From Nocardia salmonicida NBRC 13393 (lineage in GTDB: Bacteria > Actinomycetota > Actinomycetes > Mycobacteriales > Mycobacteriaceae), in the NCBI RefSeq assembly GCF_001613085.1, contig NZ_BDBR01000024.1:1-64000 (forward strand): 64,000 nucleotides of DNA, written 5' to 3'. The translations under genes and the position numbers were made by a program. Of this stretch, positions 51,519 to 60,163 are shown in pieces. The notes under the pieces are model-generated. The model was not told where the DNA came from and made no database searches. It saw only the letters and a list, made by a program, of their open reading frames with translations. How positions within the stretch are numbered: the first letter of the stretch is position 1; the number at the start of each line of letters is the position of its first letter.

Positions 51519-52157
51519 TCAGTTGCGTTCGAGTTCAATCGGGTGTGTCGCCAGCAGGGCCAGCGGCAACGGCTGACGCCGCAACACCGCGGCCCACAGA
51601 TCGTGGCGGTCGGTGGCGATCGGGTCCGACGGCAGCGCCGAGACCACGATCCAGTCGTCGTTGTCGAGTTCGCCGTCGAGCTGGCCCATCGACCAGCCCG
51701 CGTATCCGGCGAAGACCCGGATCTGCTCGATGAGCGGGCCGATCTCGGCGGGGTCGGCGTCCAGATCGACCAGCACCACGCGGCCGTCGACCCGGCGCAG
51801 CCCGCGGATATCGGAGATGTCGACGCCTGTGCGCAGCACCGCCAGGCACAGCGCCGCATCGCGTTTGACCGGCCCACCGATGTAGAGGTCGGTCGGGCTG
51901 GCGGCCAGGTCGGCCCAGGCGGGCAGCACATCGACGACCGGGGTCTCGCTCGGCCGGTTCAGCACCACGCCGAGGCTGCCCGCGTCGTTGTGCTCGATCA
52001 CATACACGACGGTACGCCGGAAAGTAGGTTCCACCAGGTCTGTCGCGGACACCAGCAGGTTGCCCGCGCGGACGCTCACCGCGGGCTGACCGCGCCGCCG
52101 ATCGTCACCGTGTCCGTCGCGAGTCCGCCGCTCGTCCGGGTCGTCTCCGCCTGCCAC
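51519..52157 (-). CDS. YqgE/AlgH family protein
   Basis: A 212-residue protein: LLVSATDLVEPTFRRTVVYVIEHND, GVVLNRPSE, IGGPVKRDAALCL, GYAGWSMGQLDGE and WIVVSALPSD are UPF0301 signatures. It matches the mycobacterial homologue (Rv0038) in length and C-terminus (LLATHPIELERN). The GTG at 52157 is chosen; no ATG is in frame upstream. The family's role is unsettled. Confidence 0.87.
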   Translation of the reverse strand: MAGGDDPDERRTRDGHGDDRRRGQPAVSVRAGNLLVSATDLVEPTFRRTVVYVIEHNDAGSLGVVLNRPSETPVVDVLPAWADLAASPTDLYIGGPVKRDAALCLAVLRTGVDISDIRGLRRVDGRVVLVDLDADPAEIGPLIEQIRVFAGYAGWSMGQLDGELDNDDWIVVSALPSDPIATDRHDLWAAVLRRQPLPLALLATHPIELERN

Positions 52158-52264
52158 CGAGTCATCATCGCATTTTCAGCGCCAGTGCGCGCTTCCCGTG
52201 GACCGGATCGAAATCGGAAATCCTCGCGCGCGGCGCCGCTGGGATCGCCCGGTAGGGTCGCGCT

Positions 52265-53023
52265 ATGCCTTTGCCCGAAGTCCTGCTCGACGACAACGAC
52301 GCCGTGTACGACTACTACCTGCGCCATCAGCAGAACAGGTGGAAGGCGCTTGCCTCGTATGCGGTGCTGGCCCGGCGGTTCCGGCCGCGCGTGGTGTTCG
52401 CCGAGGGTGCGAAGCAGCAGTTGAAGGCCCTGATTCGCAGTGGGCGGCCGGTCATTTACGCGATCAACCATCTGTCGACCAGCGACCCGTACACGGTCGC
52501 GGCCACGGCGTGGCGGTCACCGTTGCGCTCGAAGATCGGGCGGGTGCGGGTGCTGGCCAAGGACGAGCTCTTTCTCGATCCCGAGCAGCGCCGCAAGGTG
52601 GACATGATGGGCGGGATCCCGGTGTTCCGCGGCAAGGATCATGGGATCCGGGCGGTCAATGCCGCAGGTCAGCGGATGATGGACGTGTGCGCGCAGCGGT
52701 TGGCCGCCGGTGATCATCTCGCGATCTTCCCCGAGGGCACCTGCAATGAGGTAGATCACACCAAGGTGCAGGCGGTCGGAAGCGGGATCGGGCACATCGC
52801 GTTCCGTGCGGCCAAACTGGGCGCCGCGCCCGCGCTGATCGCCATCGGGATGAACTACGGAGACCGCGACGCGTCCGCCGAAACGACTGCTGCCGACGTG
52901 GTGTCGGGGGTCGCCTACTTCCGTGCGCCGATCCTCGAGGTGCCGCAGCGGCCCGCCGACATCGCCAGGCTCGTCAAAGAAGAGCTGCAACTGGCTGTCG
53001 ACGGGGCCGTCGCGCACTACTGA
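52265..53023 (+). CDS. Lysophospholipid acyltransferase (PlsC-like)
   Basis: A 252-residue acyltransferase with NHLSTSDP (H-x4-D catalytic motif) near residue 68, GGIPVFRG (glycerol-phosphate binding), FPEGT near residue 155 and an AIGMNYG-like block IV. It adds an acyl chain to a lysophospholipid or another acceptor at the membrane. It is convergent with the small acetyltransferase gene, whose 3' end it overlaps by 7 bases. Confidence 0.85.
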   Translation: MPLPEVLLDDNDAVYDYYLRHQQNRWKALASYAVLARRFRPRVVFAEGAKQQLKALIRSGRPVIYAINHLSTSDPYTVAATAWRSPLRSKIGRVRVLAKDELFLDPEQRRKVDMMGGIPVFRGKDHGIRAVNAAGQRMMDVCAQRLAAGDHLAIFPEGTCNEVDHTKVQAVGSGIGHIAFRAAKLGAAPALIAIGMNYGDRDASAETTAADVVSGVAYFRAPILEVPQRPADIARLVKEELQLAVDGAVAHY

Positions 53024-53328
53024 GGTAGGCCGAACAGCTCCCTGGCCCGCTGCGGGACGTAGGCGATGTAGTCGGGATGGGTGTTGATGAAATGCAGCAC
53101 CACCGGGCACATCGGTAGCACGCTGAAGCCTTGGTCACGGCTGGCGTCGAGTGCGGACTCGACCAGGATGTTCGCCAGGCCGCGGCCTTCGAATCGGGAA
53201 TAGATCTCGGTGTGGACGAGCGCGCGTTCGTCGCCGGTGTCCTGGTATTCGATGTAGCCGGCGGGTTGACCGTCGGCGGTGAGTTCGAACCGCTCTAGCG
53301 CGGTGTTGTTGCGGACCTCGGTCGCCAT
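53017..53328 (-). CDS. GNAT-fold N-acetyltransferase (YidJ/GCN5-related, short type)
   Basis: A 103-residue protein of the short GNAT_YitJ type: GYIEYQDTGDERALVHTEI, EGRGLANILVESALD (acetyl-CoA loop) and FSVLPMCPVVLHFINTHPDY. These are small single-domain acetyltransferases of unknown substrate. Coordinates overlap the PlsC gene end. Confidence 0.8.
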   Translation of the reverse strand: MATEVRNNTALERFELTADGQPAGYIEYQDTGDERALVHTEIYSRFEGRGLANILVESALDASRDQGFSVLPMCPVVLHFINTHPDYIAYVPQRARELFGLPQ

Positions 53329-53477
53329 AGGTCGACGCTACCGTGTTGTTCGGCGTCGGCCCTTGTCGATCGGTGGTCCCAGGAGGTTCGGTAGTGCGGT
53401 TAGGGCGGACTCAGGGCGTTGAGGATGGCTGGAACTGCGGGGATGCGGGTTTTGGTCTCAGGGCGGAAGATGTCGGG

Positions 53478-54605
53478 ATGACTCGTGGACCGCTTGTTGT
53501 GCTTGCACCGGACAAGTTCAAGGGTTCGCTTTCGGCACCGGAGGTTGCCGAGGCGTTGGGACGGGGGATTGCTCGGCGGGCGCCGGGGGCGCAGGTGCGG
53601 TGTGTGCCGGTGGCCGACGGCGGCGACGGGATGGTCGACGCCTTCGTGGCGTCGGGGTGGAAGCGAGTGGAGCTGGCCGCGCCCGGGCCGACGGGGGAGG
53701 CTTCGACGGCGGTGTACGCGGTGCGCGGAGATGTCGCGGTGGTGGAGTTGGCGGCGGCCGTCGGGCTGGTGAAGTTGCCCGGTGGGCGGCTCGACCCGCT
53801 CCGGGCCGACACGTTCGGGTTGGGGGTGGCCATCGCGCACGCGCTCGACGCGGGGGCTCGGGAGATCGTGCTCGGGCTCGGCGGGAGTGCGTCTACCGAC
53901 GGCGGGTCGGGTCTGTTGCGGGCGCTCGGGTTGCGGCTGCTCGATCGGGAGGGGCGGGAATTGGCGGGGGTCGCGGACGTGGCCGCGATGCTCACGCAGG
54001 TGGCCTCGGTGGATCGAGCCGGGTTGCATCCGGCGGTCTCGACGGCGCTGTTCACCCTTGCCTGCGATGTGGACAATCCGTTGCTCGGACCGGCCGGTGC
54101 CGTCGCGGTGTACTCGCCACAGAAGGGGGCCAACGCCCGGCAGATGGTGAAACTCGAAGCAGGGCTGACCAATTGGGCAGCGGTGCTGGGTACGGGGTAT
54201 GCCGAGATCGGTGGGGCAGGGGCGGCCGGTGGTACCGGGTTCGGGGCGCTCGCGGTGCTGGGGGCGCAGGTGCGCAGCGGGATCGATGTGCTGCTCGAGC
54301 TGCTGGAATTCACGGACTTGGTCGACGGGGCCACGCTGGTAGTCACCGGTGAGGGCTCGCTGGATCACCAGAGCATGCACGGGAAGGCGCCGGTCGGGGT
54401 CGCGGCCGCGGCCAAGAAGGCGGGGGTTCCGGTGGTCGCAGCGGTAGGTCGAACCCTGTTGTCACCCGGTGAGATTCGAGCCGCGGGTTTCGCCGCGTGC
54501 TATCCGCTCAGTGACCTGGAGCCCGATCCCGCACGCTCGATCATGGCCGCGGCGCGCCTACTCGAACGAATCGGCGAGCGAATCGCCATGGAGCACTTGA
54601 AATGA
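53478..54605 (+). CDS. glxK: Glycerate kinase
   Basis: A 375-residue glycerate kinase (type I): VVLAPDKFKGSLSAPEVAEAL at the start, VADGGDGMVDAF, LGLGGSASTDGGSG, YSPQKGA and VTGEGSLDHQSMHGKAP are all family signatures. It phosphorylates glycerate to 2- or 3-phosphoglycerate. ATG 53478 is used; the longer frame upstream has no similarity. Confidence 0.93.
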   Translation: MTRGPLVVLAPDKFKGSLSAPEVAEALGRGIARRAPGAQVRCVPVADGGDGMVDAFVASGWKRVELAAPGPTGEASTAVYAVRGDVAVVELAAAVGLVKLPGGRLDPLRADTFGLGVAIAHALDAGAREIVLGLGGSASTDGGSGLLRALGLRLLDREGRELAGVADVAAMLTQVASVDRAGLHPAVSTALFTLACDVDNPLLGPAGAVAVYSPQKGANARQMVKLEAGLTNWAAVLGTGYAEIGGAGAAGGTGFGALAVLGAQVRSGIDVLLELLEFTDLVDGATLVVTGEGSLDHQSMHGKAPVGVAAAAKKAGVPVVAAVGRTLLSPGEIRAAGFAACYPLSDLEPDPARSIMAAARLLERIGERIAMEHLK

Positions 54606-54642
54606 CAGCGCTCGTGCGCGAAGCACGGTGAAGCGCGGGTAG

Positions 54643-55020
54643 TTACAGCGCGATCGGGGAGGGCGAAGACGCCGCGGCGGTGGGCCGGGTAGCGGTGGCG
54701 AGCACCGCGCGGTGCTCGTCGCCCCAGCTTTCGAGCGGTGCCAAGGCGAGGCGCAGGGTCTCGCCGAGCGGGGTGAGCGAGTACTCCACGCGCGGGGGGA
54801 TCTCGGGGAAGATCTCGCGGTGCACCACGCCGGAGCTCTCCAGATGACGCAGGTTCTCGGCGAGCACCTTCTCGCTCACGCCGTCGAGCAGCCGCCGGAT
54901 CTGGCCGAATCGCTGCGGCCCGGCGTCGAGCACCCACATCAGGTGCAGCTTCCATTTACCGCCGACGACGTCGATGGCCAGGCTCATGCCGCATACATCG
55001 TGATCTGCGTCACTACTCAT
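54643..55020 (-). CDS. HxlR family transcriptional regulator
   Basis: A 125-residue winged-helix regulator: VCGMSLAIDVVGGKWKLHLMW (HxlR Cys and GKWK motif), FGQIRRLLDGVSEKVLAENL, and a wing with RVEYSLTPLGETL. ATG 55020 begins the family N-terminus. It is divergent from the imine-reductase-like gene, which it probably controls. Confidence 0.9.
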   Translation of the reverse strand: MSSDADHDVCGMSLAIDVVGGKWKLHLMWVLDAGPQRFGQIRRLLDGVSEKVLAENLRHLESSGVVHREIFPEIPPRVEYSLTPLGETLRLALAPLESWGDEHRAVLATATRPTAAASSPSPIAL

Positions 55021-55163
55021 CTTCGGCGCACCCTTCTGACCGTATTTCGAACCTCTAGGTAAGCAACCGCACCCGAACGTTCGGTCTTCCCGGACGATAC
55101 CCGCGCGGACACCATGGAAAGCGGCGCCGAACCAACCCGTAGCGAGAATCGAAGGGCCACACA

Positions 55164-56045
55164 ATGTCCGAGCAGACCACCTCCCGTTCCGTTTCCGTTC
55201 TCGGCCTCGGCCCGATGGGTCAGGCCATGGTCGAGGCCTTCCTCGAAGCAGGTGTCGAGGTGACGGTATGGAATCGCAGCACCGCCAAGGTCGACGCGCT
55301 GGTGGCGCTCGGCGCCGAGCGCGCCGACACCGTGGCCGAGGCGCTGGCGGCCAACGAGGTCTCCGTGCTCAGCCTCACCCACTACGACGCCATGTACGAC
55401 GTGCTCGGCCAAGCCGTCGACCAGCTGTCCGGCAAGGTCATCGCCAATCTGTCCTCCGATTCACCGGCCAAGGCACGGGCAGGCGCGACCTGGGTTCGTG
55501 AGCGCGGCGCCGAATTCCTCTCCGGCGGCGTGATGTCGGCGGGCGACAATATCGTCCATCCCTCGTCCTACATCTTCTACAGCGGTCCGAAGGCGGTCTT
55601 CGACGCGCACGCCGAACTGCTGCGCCCGCTCAGCCCGCAAGAATACCTCGGCGCCGACGACGGCTTGGCCCAGATCTTCTACCAGGCCCTGCTGATCACC
55701 TTCCACCCCTGGTTGCTGGCGTTCGACCAGGCGTCGGCGATGATCGCGAACTCCGGCCACAGCATCGACCAGTTCGTACCGTTCGCCGTCCGCTCCGCCG
55801 GCGCCTACCCGTTCTTCATCGAACAGTTCGCCGAGGCGAACAAGGAAGGCGGCTTCGCCGACCTCGCGCACCTGAAGATGATGGACGCCGGCGCCCAGCA
55901 CATCATCGACGCCAGCGAAGAAGCAGGCGTCGACGCGAGCCTGTCCCTCCTCGCCCAGTCGTTCTGGCGCAAGGCCGTCACCGCCTCCGAGGCGACAGGC
56001 GAGCAGATCTCGCCGTACGCGCTGTTCCGCGGCGAACGCGCCTGA
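55164..56045 (+). CDS. Imine-reductase-like NAD(P)-dependent oxidoreductase
   Basis: A 293-residue 6-phosphogluconate-dehydrogenase-fold protein: VLGLGPMGQAMVEAFLEAG (Rossmann), VWNRSTAKVDALV, SLTHYDAMYDVL, and a helical C-terminal domain with IANSGHSIDQFVPFA. This matches imine reductases (IRED) of actinobacteria, which reduce cyclic imines with NADPH. The true substrate is unknown. Confidence 0.85.
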   Translation: MSEQTTSRSVSVLGLGPMGQAMVEAFLEAGVEVTVWNRSTAKVDALVALGAERADTVAEALAANEVSVLSLTHYDAMYDVLGQAVDQLSGKVIANLSSDSPAKARAGATWVRERGAEFLSGGVMSAGDNIVHPSSYIFYSGPKAVFDAHAELLRPLSPQEYLGADDGLAQIFYQALLITFHPWLLAFDQASAMIANSGHSIDQFVPFAVRSAGAYPFFIEQFAEANKEGGFADLAHLKMMDAGAQHIIDASEEAGVDASLSLLAQSFWRKAVTASEATGEQISPYALFRGERA

Positions 56046-56048
56046 CGC

Positions 56049-56084
56049 GGAAACCGTCCAGCACAACGGTGCCGGACGGTTTCC
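56049..56084. terminator. Terminator after the imine-reductase-like gene
   Basis: GGAAACCGTCC and GGACGGTTTCC form an 11-bp perfect stem with a 14-base loop, between convergent stops. Confidence 0.85.
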
Positions 56085-56089
56085 GGTGT

Positions 56090-56332
56090 TCACGCGGTCT
56101 CGGCGCCCGATCCCAGTCTCGGGAACGGCTCGGTGGAGAACACCACCTCCACCGCTACCTCGAAATAGGCCGCGAGCCGCAGGGCCAGGTGCAGGCTGGG
56201 GCTGTATTCGCCGCGTTCGAGGTAGCCGACGGTTTGGTAGTGCACGCCGAGTGCTTCGGCCAGGTCCCGTCGCGAGATGCCGCGCTCGGCACGCAACATC
56301 GCGATGCGGTTGTAGATGACCTCAGAAGGCAC
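56090..56332 (-). CDS. XRE-type small DNA-binding regulator, last gene of an ABC exporter operon
   Basis: An 80-residue protein of the short helix-turn-helix type: RIAMLRAERGISRRDLAEALGVHYQTVGYLERGEYSPSL. Members often regulate their own operon. The GTG at 56332 overlaps the end of the permease gene by 11 bases. It is likely to bind the 32-bp operator upstream of the operon; that link is inference. Confidence 0.83.
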   Translation of the reverse strand: MPSEVIYNRIAMLRAERGISRRDLAEALGVHYQTVGYLERGEYSPSLHLALRLAAYFEVAVEVVFSTEPFPRLGSGAETA

Positions 56333-57170
56333 GCTGCATCGCTTTCTCGCGGCGGACGGCCACGCTGGATCCCGACTCATGGCGGGCCGCTCGCCGCAGC
56401 ACGATCGGCGCGAGCAACAACCCGACGATCGACCATACGCCGAGCACCGCTGCGGTCTCGAGGTGCCGCCAGGACCCGTCGATCTCGATGGCCGCCGCCT
56501 CGGCGGGCAGCAGTGCGGAGCGCATGCCGAGGCCGAGCCAATACATCGGGAAGAGCTGGGCCAGGCCCTGTATCCAGCCGGGGAGCGCGGTGATCGGGTA
56601 CCAGATGCCGGAGATGGCGATGAGTCCCATCAGCGGCAAGGTCAGCAGGAAGATGTCGCGGGCGCCGACGATCAACCCGCCCAGGATGGCGCCGATCGGC
56701 AAGGTGGCCAGTAGGCCGAGCACGATCACCCACGTCAGCGTGATCACGGCGCCGCCGGGCGTCGACAATCCGCCGACGATCACGGCGCCGATGGTCAGCA
56801 CCACCACCAGCTGTATGAGTACCGCGCCCGCGGTGGTACCGATCTTGCCGATGAAGTAGCCCAGGATGCCGTTCGGAATTGTCTTGGCGCGCAACAGGGT
56901 TCCGTCCTCCCGGTCGAGGGCGAGGACTTCGGCGATGCCGTACAGGCCGTTGAACGCGATGATGCTGCCGAGCAGGCCGGGCACCGCGAGTTGGCCGAGT
57001 GACAGCCCGGTGTCCTGGTAGGTCCGGTCGCGCAGGAAGAAGATCGCGATCAGAAACAGTGTGGGAGTGAGGAACTGGGCCATCAGGCTCGCCCCGTTGG
57101 TGTACAGCTGCCGCAGTTCGATCCACATCGCCGCCAGGCCGCCCCTGACCGCTACCAGCGTGGGATTCAT
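56322..57170 (-). CDS. ABC-2 type exporter permease
   Basis: A 282-residue permease with six membrane helices and typical ABC-2 features (VPGLLGSIIAFNGLYGIAEVLALDREDGTLLRAK, PITALPGWIQGLAQLFPMYWLG). It is the partner of the ATPase upstream; overlap ATGA. No substrate clue. Confidence 0.88.
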   Translation of the reverse strand: MNPTLVAVRGGLAAMWIELRQLYTNGASLMAQFLTPTLFLIAIFFLRDRTYQDTGLSLGQLAVPGLLGSIIAFNGLYGIAEVLALDREDGTLLRAKTIPNGILGYFIGKIGTTAGAVLIQLVVVLTIGAVIVGGLSTPGGAVITLTWVIVLGLLATLPIGAILGGLIVGARDIFLLTLPLMGLIAISGIWYPITALPGWIQGLAQLFPMYWLGLGMRSALLPAEAAAIEIDGSWRHLETAAVLGVWSIVGLLLAPIVLRRAARHESGSSVAVRREKAMQRAF

Positions 57171-58096
57171 CGCGTGACCTCCTGCAGTGAACGAACGGGT
57201 TCGGCGGCCGTGTCGGATTCGAAACGGCGGACCAGTGCCATGTAGGTGTCCTCCAGCGACGCGCGCTGTACCTCGAGGTCCTCGATCAGTTCGCCGTGCT
57301 GTTTGAACAGTTCGTGGACGTATTTCGTCGACTCGGTCGTCGTGTGGACGAAGCGTTGACCCTCGTGGGTCCAGCGCACTTCGGCCTCGCCCGCGGTGGC
57401 GGCGCTGAGCTCCTCCGGAGAGCCGTCGGCGATGATCCGGCCACCGGCCAGGATCAGGATCCGGTCGGCCAGTTTCGCGGCTTCGTCCAGGTCGTGGGTG
57501 GTGAGTAGGACGGTGGTCTCGTCCAGATCGGACAGGCGATGCACCAGGTCGTGGAAGTCGCGGCGGGCGGCGGGGTCGAAGCCTGCGGTCGGTTCGTCCA
57601 TGAACAGCAGTTCCGGTCGGCCGACGATGCCGATCGCCACGTCGAGTCTGCGTCGCTGTCCCCCGGACAGGGTCGCGATCTTCGCGTCGCGCTGCTCGGT
57701 GAGCCCGACCAGCGCGATGAGTTCATCGGTGTCCCACGGTCGGGTGATCCGTGCCGTGGAGTACGGGCTGTAATACCCACCGAGGTGGCCGAGCAGCTCG
57801 CGCACTCGCCATTTCGCGTGGTCACGCCAGGATTGGAGCACGACGCCGATGCGGGCGCGCCAGAGTTCGTCACCGTGTTCGGGATCGGCCCCCAGCACCT
57901 CGACCTGGCCGGCCGACCTCCTGCGAAACCCCTCGAGGATCTCGATCGTGGTGGTTTTGCCCGCGCCGTTGGGCCCGAGCATGACGAGCACTTCCCCGCG
58001 CTTCGCGTGAAAAGTCACATCGTGCAGGACGTCTGTCTCGTCGTATCGCATCCGTAGTTGCGCGACATCGAGAACGACGTTGTTGTTCGAAGTCAT
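57167..58096 (-). CDS. ABC exporter ATPase
   Basis: A 309-residue ATPase: Walker A GPNGAGKTTTIEIL, signature LSGGQRRRLDVA, Walker B LLFMDEPTAGFDPAARR, H-loop TTHDLDEA, and a C-terminal extension of about 90 residues. GGAGG lies 5 bases before ATG 58096. The palindromic operator covers its promoter. Confidence 0.92.
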   Translation of the reverse strand: MTSNNNVVLDVAQLRMRYDETDVLHDVTFHAKRGEVLVMLGPNGAGKTTTIEILEGFRRRSAGQVEVLGADPEHGDELWRARIGVVLQSWRDHAKWRVRELLGHLGGYYSPYSTARITRPWDTDELIALVGLTEQRDAKIATLSGGQRRRLDVAIGIVGRPELLFMDEPTAGFDPAARRDFHDLVHRLSDLDETTVLLTTHDLDEAAKLADRILILAGGRIIADGSPEELSAATAGEAEVRWTHEGQRFVHTTTESTKYVHELFKQHGELIEDLEVQRASLEDTYMALVRRFESDTAAEPVRSLQEVTR

Positions 58097-58120
58097 GAGT
58101 CCTCCCAGTCATCGACCTTC

Positions 58121-58152
58121 GATGATATGTAGCATACGTACTACATATCATC
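58121..58152 (-). promoter_or_regulatory. 32-bp operator over the ABC exporter promoter
   Basis: GATGATATGTAG and CTACATATCATC form a perfect 12-bp inverted repeat with the 8-base spacer CATACGTA. On the minus strand a promoter can be read: TTGCCG (58154-58159), 17-base spacer, TATGCT (58131-58136). The operator covers the spacer and -10. A dimeric or tetrameric repressor, possibly the operon's XRE protein, should bind here. Confidence 0.7.
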
Positions 58153-58184
58153 GCGGCAATGCTTCGCTGAAAAGGATATTTCGA

Positions 58185-58262
58185 AAACTGTGAGCACTGC
58201 TCTTGACTTCGGGTCGGGCGGGGTGCATGCTTGTACTCAACAGAGAGCAGTGCTCACAGTTT
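58185..58262 (+). promoter_or_regulatory. Two operator copies forming a 19-bp inverted repeat around the nitroreductase promoter
   Basis: AAACTGTGAGCACTGCTCT (58185-58203) and its exact reverse complement (58244-58262) are 40 bases apart. Each copy contains GAGCA-N-TGCTC, an 11-bp near-perfect palindrome typical of TetR-type operators. A -35 (TTGACT, 58203-58208) and a weak -10 (CATGCT, 58226-58231; 17-base spacing) lie between the copies. This may be dual-operator repression, perhaps with looping. Confidence 0.65.
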
Positions 58263-58276
58263 CAGGAGTGATCAAC

Positions 58277-58723
58277 ATGGACAACGCGACTCGCCACCTC
58301 CCCCCGACCGGCATCGATCCGATCGTGAACAAGATCGCCAACCTGCTGCCCAAGCTGGGGATCAGCATCATGGGTTCGCGGCTGCTGGCCGTGCGCGGCC
58401 GCAAGAGCGGTGAATGGCGCACCACCATGGTCAACGTGATGACGGCCGCCGACGGCGAGCGCTACCTGGTCGCGCCGCGCGGGCACGTGCAGTGGGTGCG
58501 CAATCTGCGCGTGGCAGGCGGCGGCGAACTGCGCCTCGGCCGCAAGACCGAACAGTTCACCGCCACCGAGGTCGCCGACGCCGACAAGGTGCCGCTGCTT
58601 CGGCTGTACCTGGAGAAGTGGGGCTGGGAGGTCGGCAAGTTCTTCGAGGGCCTCACCAAGGACGCGACAGACGAACAACTCGTCGCCATCGCCCCCGGAT
58701 TCCCGGTCTTCCGTCTCGCGTGA
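58277..58723 (+). CDS. Deazaflavin (F420)-dependent nitroreductase family protein
   Basis: A 148-residue Ddn-like protein with a split beta-barrel: LGISIMGSRLLAVRGRKSGEWRTTMVNVM, YLVAPRGHVQWVRNLRVAGGGELRLGRK and a C-terminal FPVFRL. It binds F420 and reduces quinones or other hydrophobic substrates. AGGAG lies 8 bases before ATG 58277. A TetR-type operator pair controls it, but no TetR gene is nearby. Confidence 0.88.
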   Translation: MDNATRHLPPTGIDPIVNKIANLLPKLGISIMGSRLLAVRGRKSGEWRTTMVNVMTAADGERYLVAPRGHVQWVRNLRVAGGGELRLGRKTEQFTATEVADADKVPLLRLYLEKWGWEVGKFFEGLTKDATDEQLVAIAPGFPVFRLA

Positions 58724-58743
58724 TCACGCCGAAGCCGACCGGC

Positions 58744-59190
58744 CTATGGCTTGCTCAAGAATTCGATGGCCGCGGCGTAGCCGTGGATGCCCAGCCCGGC
58801 GATCACCGCGGTGGCGATCGGGGAGACGAACGAGTGGTGCCGGAACTCCTCGCGCGCGTGCACATTGCTGATGTGCACCTCGACGATCGGCACCTCCGGG
58901 ATCGCCAGGGCGTCGCGCAGTGCGACCGAGGTGTGGGTGAGGCCGCCGGGGTTGATGACGATGGCCGACACCTCGCCGCGGGCCTGCTGGATCCGGTCGA
59001 TCAGCGCGCCTTCGTGATTGGACTGGAAGGCGATGACCTTGCGGTCGAACCGGGCGGCGGTGTGTTCGCAGAGTGCGACGACATCGTCGAGGGTGTCGGC
59101 GCCGTAGATCTCGGGCTGGCGGGTCCCGAGCATGTTCAGGTTCGGTCCGTTGATTACCAGGATCGGACCAGTGGCCTGCGCGGATTCCAT
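58744..59190 (-). CDS. aroQ: Type II 3-dehydroquinate dehydratase
   Basis: A 148-residue enzyme that dehydrates 3-dehydroquinate to 3-dehydroshikimate. Family motifs: NGPNLNMLGTRQPEIYG with the catalytic Arg and Tyr, QSNHEGALID, INPGGLTHTSVALRDAL and HISNVHAREEFRHHS with the catalytic His. Length and motifs match the mycobacterial dodecameric enzyme. A GTG three codons upstream of ATG 59190 is an alternative start. Confidence 0.95.
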   Translation of the reverse strand: MESAQATGPILVINGPNLNMLGTRQPEIYGADTLDDVVALCEHTAARFDRKVIAFQSNHEGALIDRIQQARGEVSAIVINPGGLTHTSVALRDALAIPEVPIVEVHISNVHAREEFRHHSFVSPIATAVIAGLGIHGYAAAIEFLSKP

Positions 59191-59205
59191 GCAGGCCACT
59201 GTAAG

Positions 59206-59766
59206 TCACAAGCCGGTCGGGCCCTCTGAGCGCAGGTCGTCGACCTTGCGCATGGCTTCGCGGAGTTCGGCGAGCCAGGTTTCGGCGTGCTTGCCCGCGA
59301 GTTTGACCGTCCAGGCCAAGGCGTCGGCGCGGGAGCGGGCTATGCCTGCGTCGATGAGGGTGTCGAGGACCTGGCGTTCGGGCTGGCGTAGGCGGGTCAT
59401 CACGGGCACGGCCAGGTGGGTGAACAGGATTCGTTCACCGTCTACTCGCACGCCCCAGGCGACGCTGCGGCCGTAACGGCGCTGGGCCTCGTCGGCGATC
59501 TGCATGCGGGCCGGGCGGGTCGACTCGCGGAAGCGGGCGAGTGCGCCTTCTTTGGTGGCGGTCGAGGTGCTCGCGTCGCCGGGGACGGGCAGTTCGCCGA
59601 CCACGACGATCTCGTCGCGGTCGATCTCGATGTCCACCGGCCCGGTGAACCAGTCGGCGGGCAACCGTCCGGCGAACCAGTCGGGGGCGTCGGCCGGATC
59701 GGGAAGGTCGGCTTGCTGCCAACCGCCGGGTCGGCCGAATCCGCGCTCGCGTCGATCGTTCCGCAT
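59206..59766 (-). CDS. Uncharacterised actinobacterial protein
   Basis: A 186-residue soluble protein with no family I can name. Central VDIEIDRDEIVVVGELPVP and an ATKEGALARFRESTRPARMQ segment are conserved-looking, and the C-terminus (GIARSRADALAWTVKLAGKH) resembles a ribbon-helix-helix segment. ATG 59766 has AGGTGA 6 bases upstream. It is 15 bases before aroQ in the same direction, so the two are probably co-transcribed. Confidence 0.7.
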   Translation of the reverse strand: MRNDRRERGFGRPGGWQQADLPDPADAPDWFAGRLPADWFTGPVDIEIDRDEIVVVGELPVPGDASTSTATKEGALARFRESTRPARMQIADEAQRRYGRSVAWGVRVDGERILFTHLAVPVMTRLRQPERQVLDTLIDAGIARSRADALAWTVKLAGKHAETWLAELREAMRKVDDLRSEGPTGL

Positions 59767-60163
59767 GGAAATCACCTGCTGTCTCTGTTGTGCGTGTTGC
59801 GTTGATTACAAGATTACGCCGATATCCGCGCACTGAATTCCGCTCTGCGTGAACGGGTGCGTACCGACTCGGTAAAGCCCATGCCGCGCGGTTGGATGGA
59901 GACGGGCTTGGGTACCCTCGCGTTGAATCGCCGGACAATTGCGAGATCCGCGCGACCTGGCGCGGCTGTCGGTACGGTTGACACAGCAGTTGTTGCCGCT
60001 TACTGGGCGAGGTTGGAAAACGGACCCTCATCAGGGCGAGATTTCCGGCACAATCGAGGTGTCGAGGTCGGGGAGTATCCCGACTGGCCGGGGCATTGGA
60101 GACAGGTCAACTTCCGGTACGGTGTATTTGTTACCGGAGTGGCAAGAGTGAAGAGTGGGCGAT
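59767..60163. other. Intergenic stretch with no gene recognised
   Basis: About 390 bases lie between the gene at 59206 (minus strand) and the one at 60164 (plus strand). Only short overlapping frames occur, without a ribosome-binding site or recognisable motif. It should hold both divergent promoters; none stands out. No RNA gene was recognised. Confidence 0.6.
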
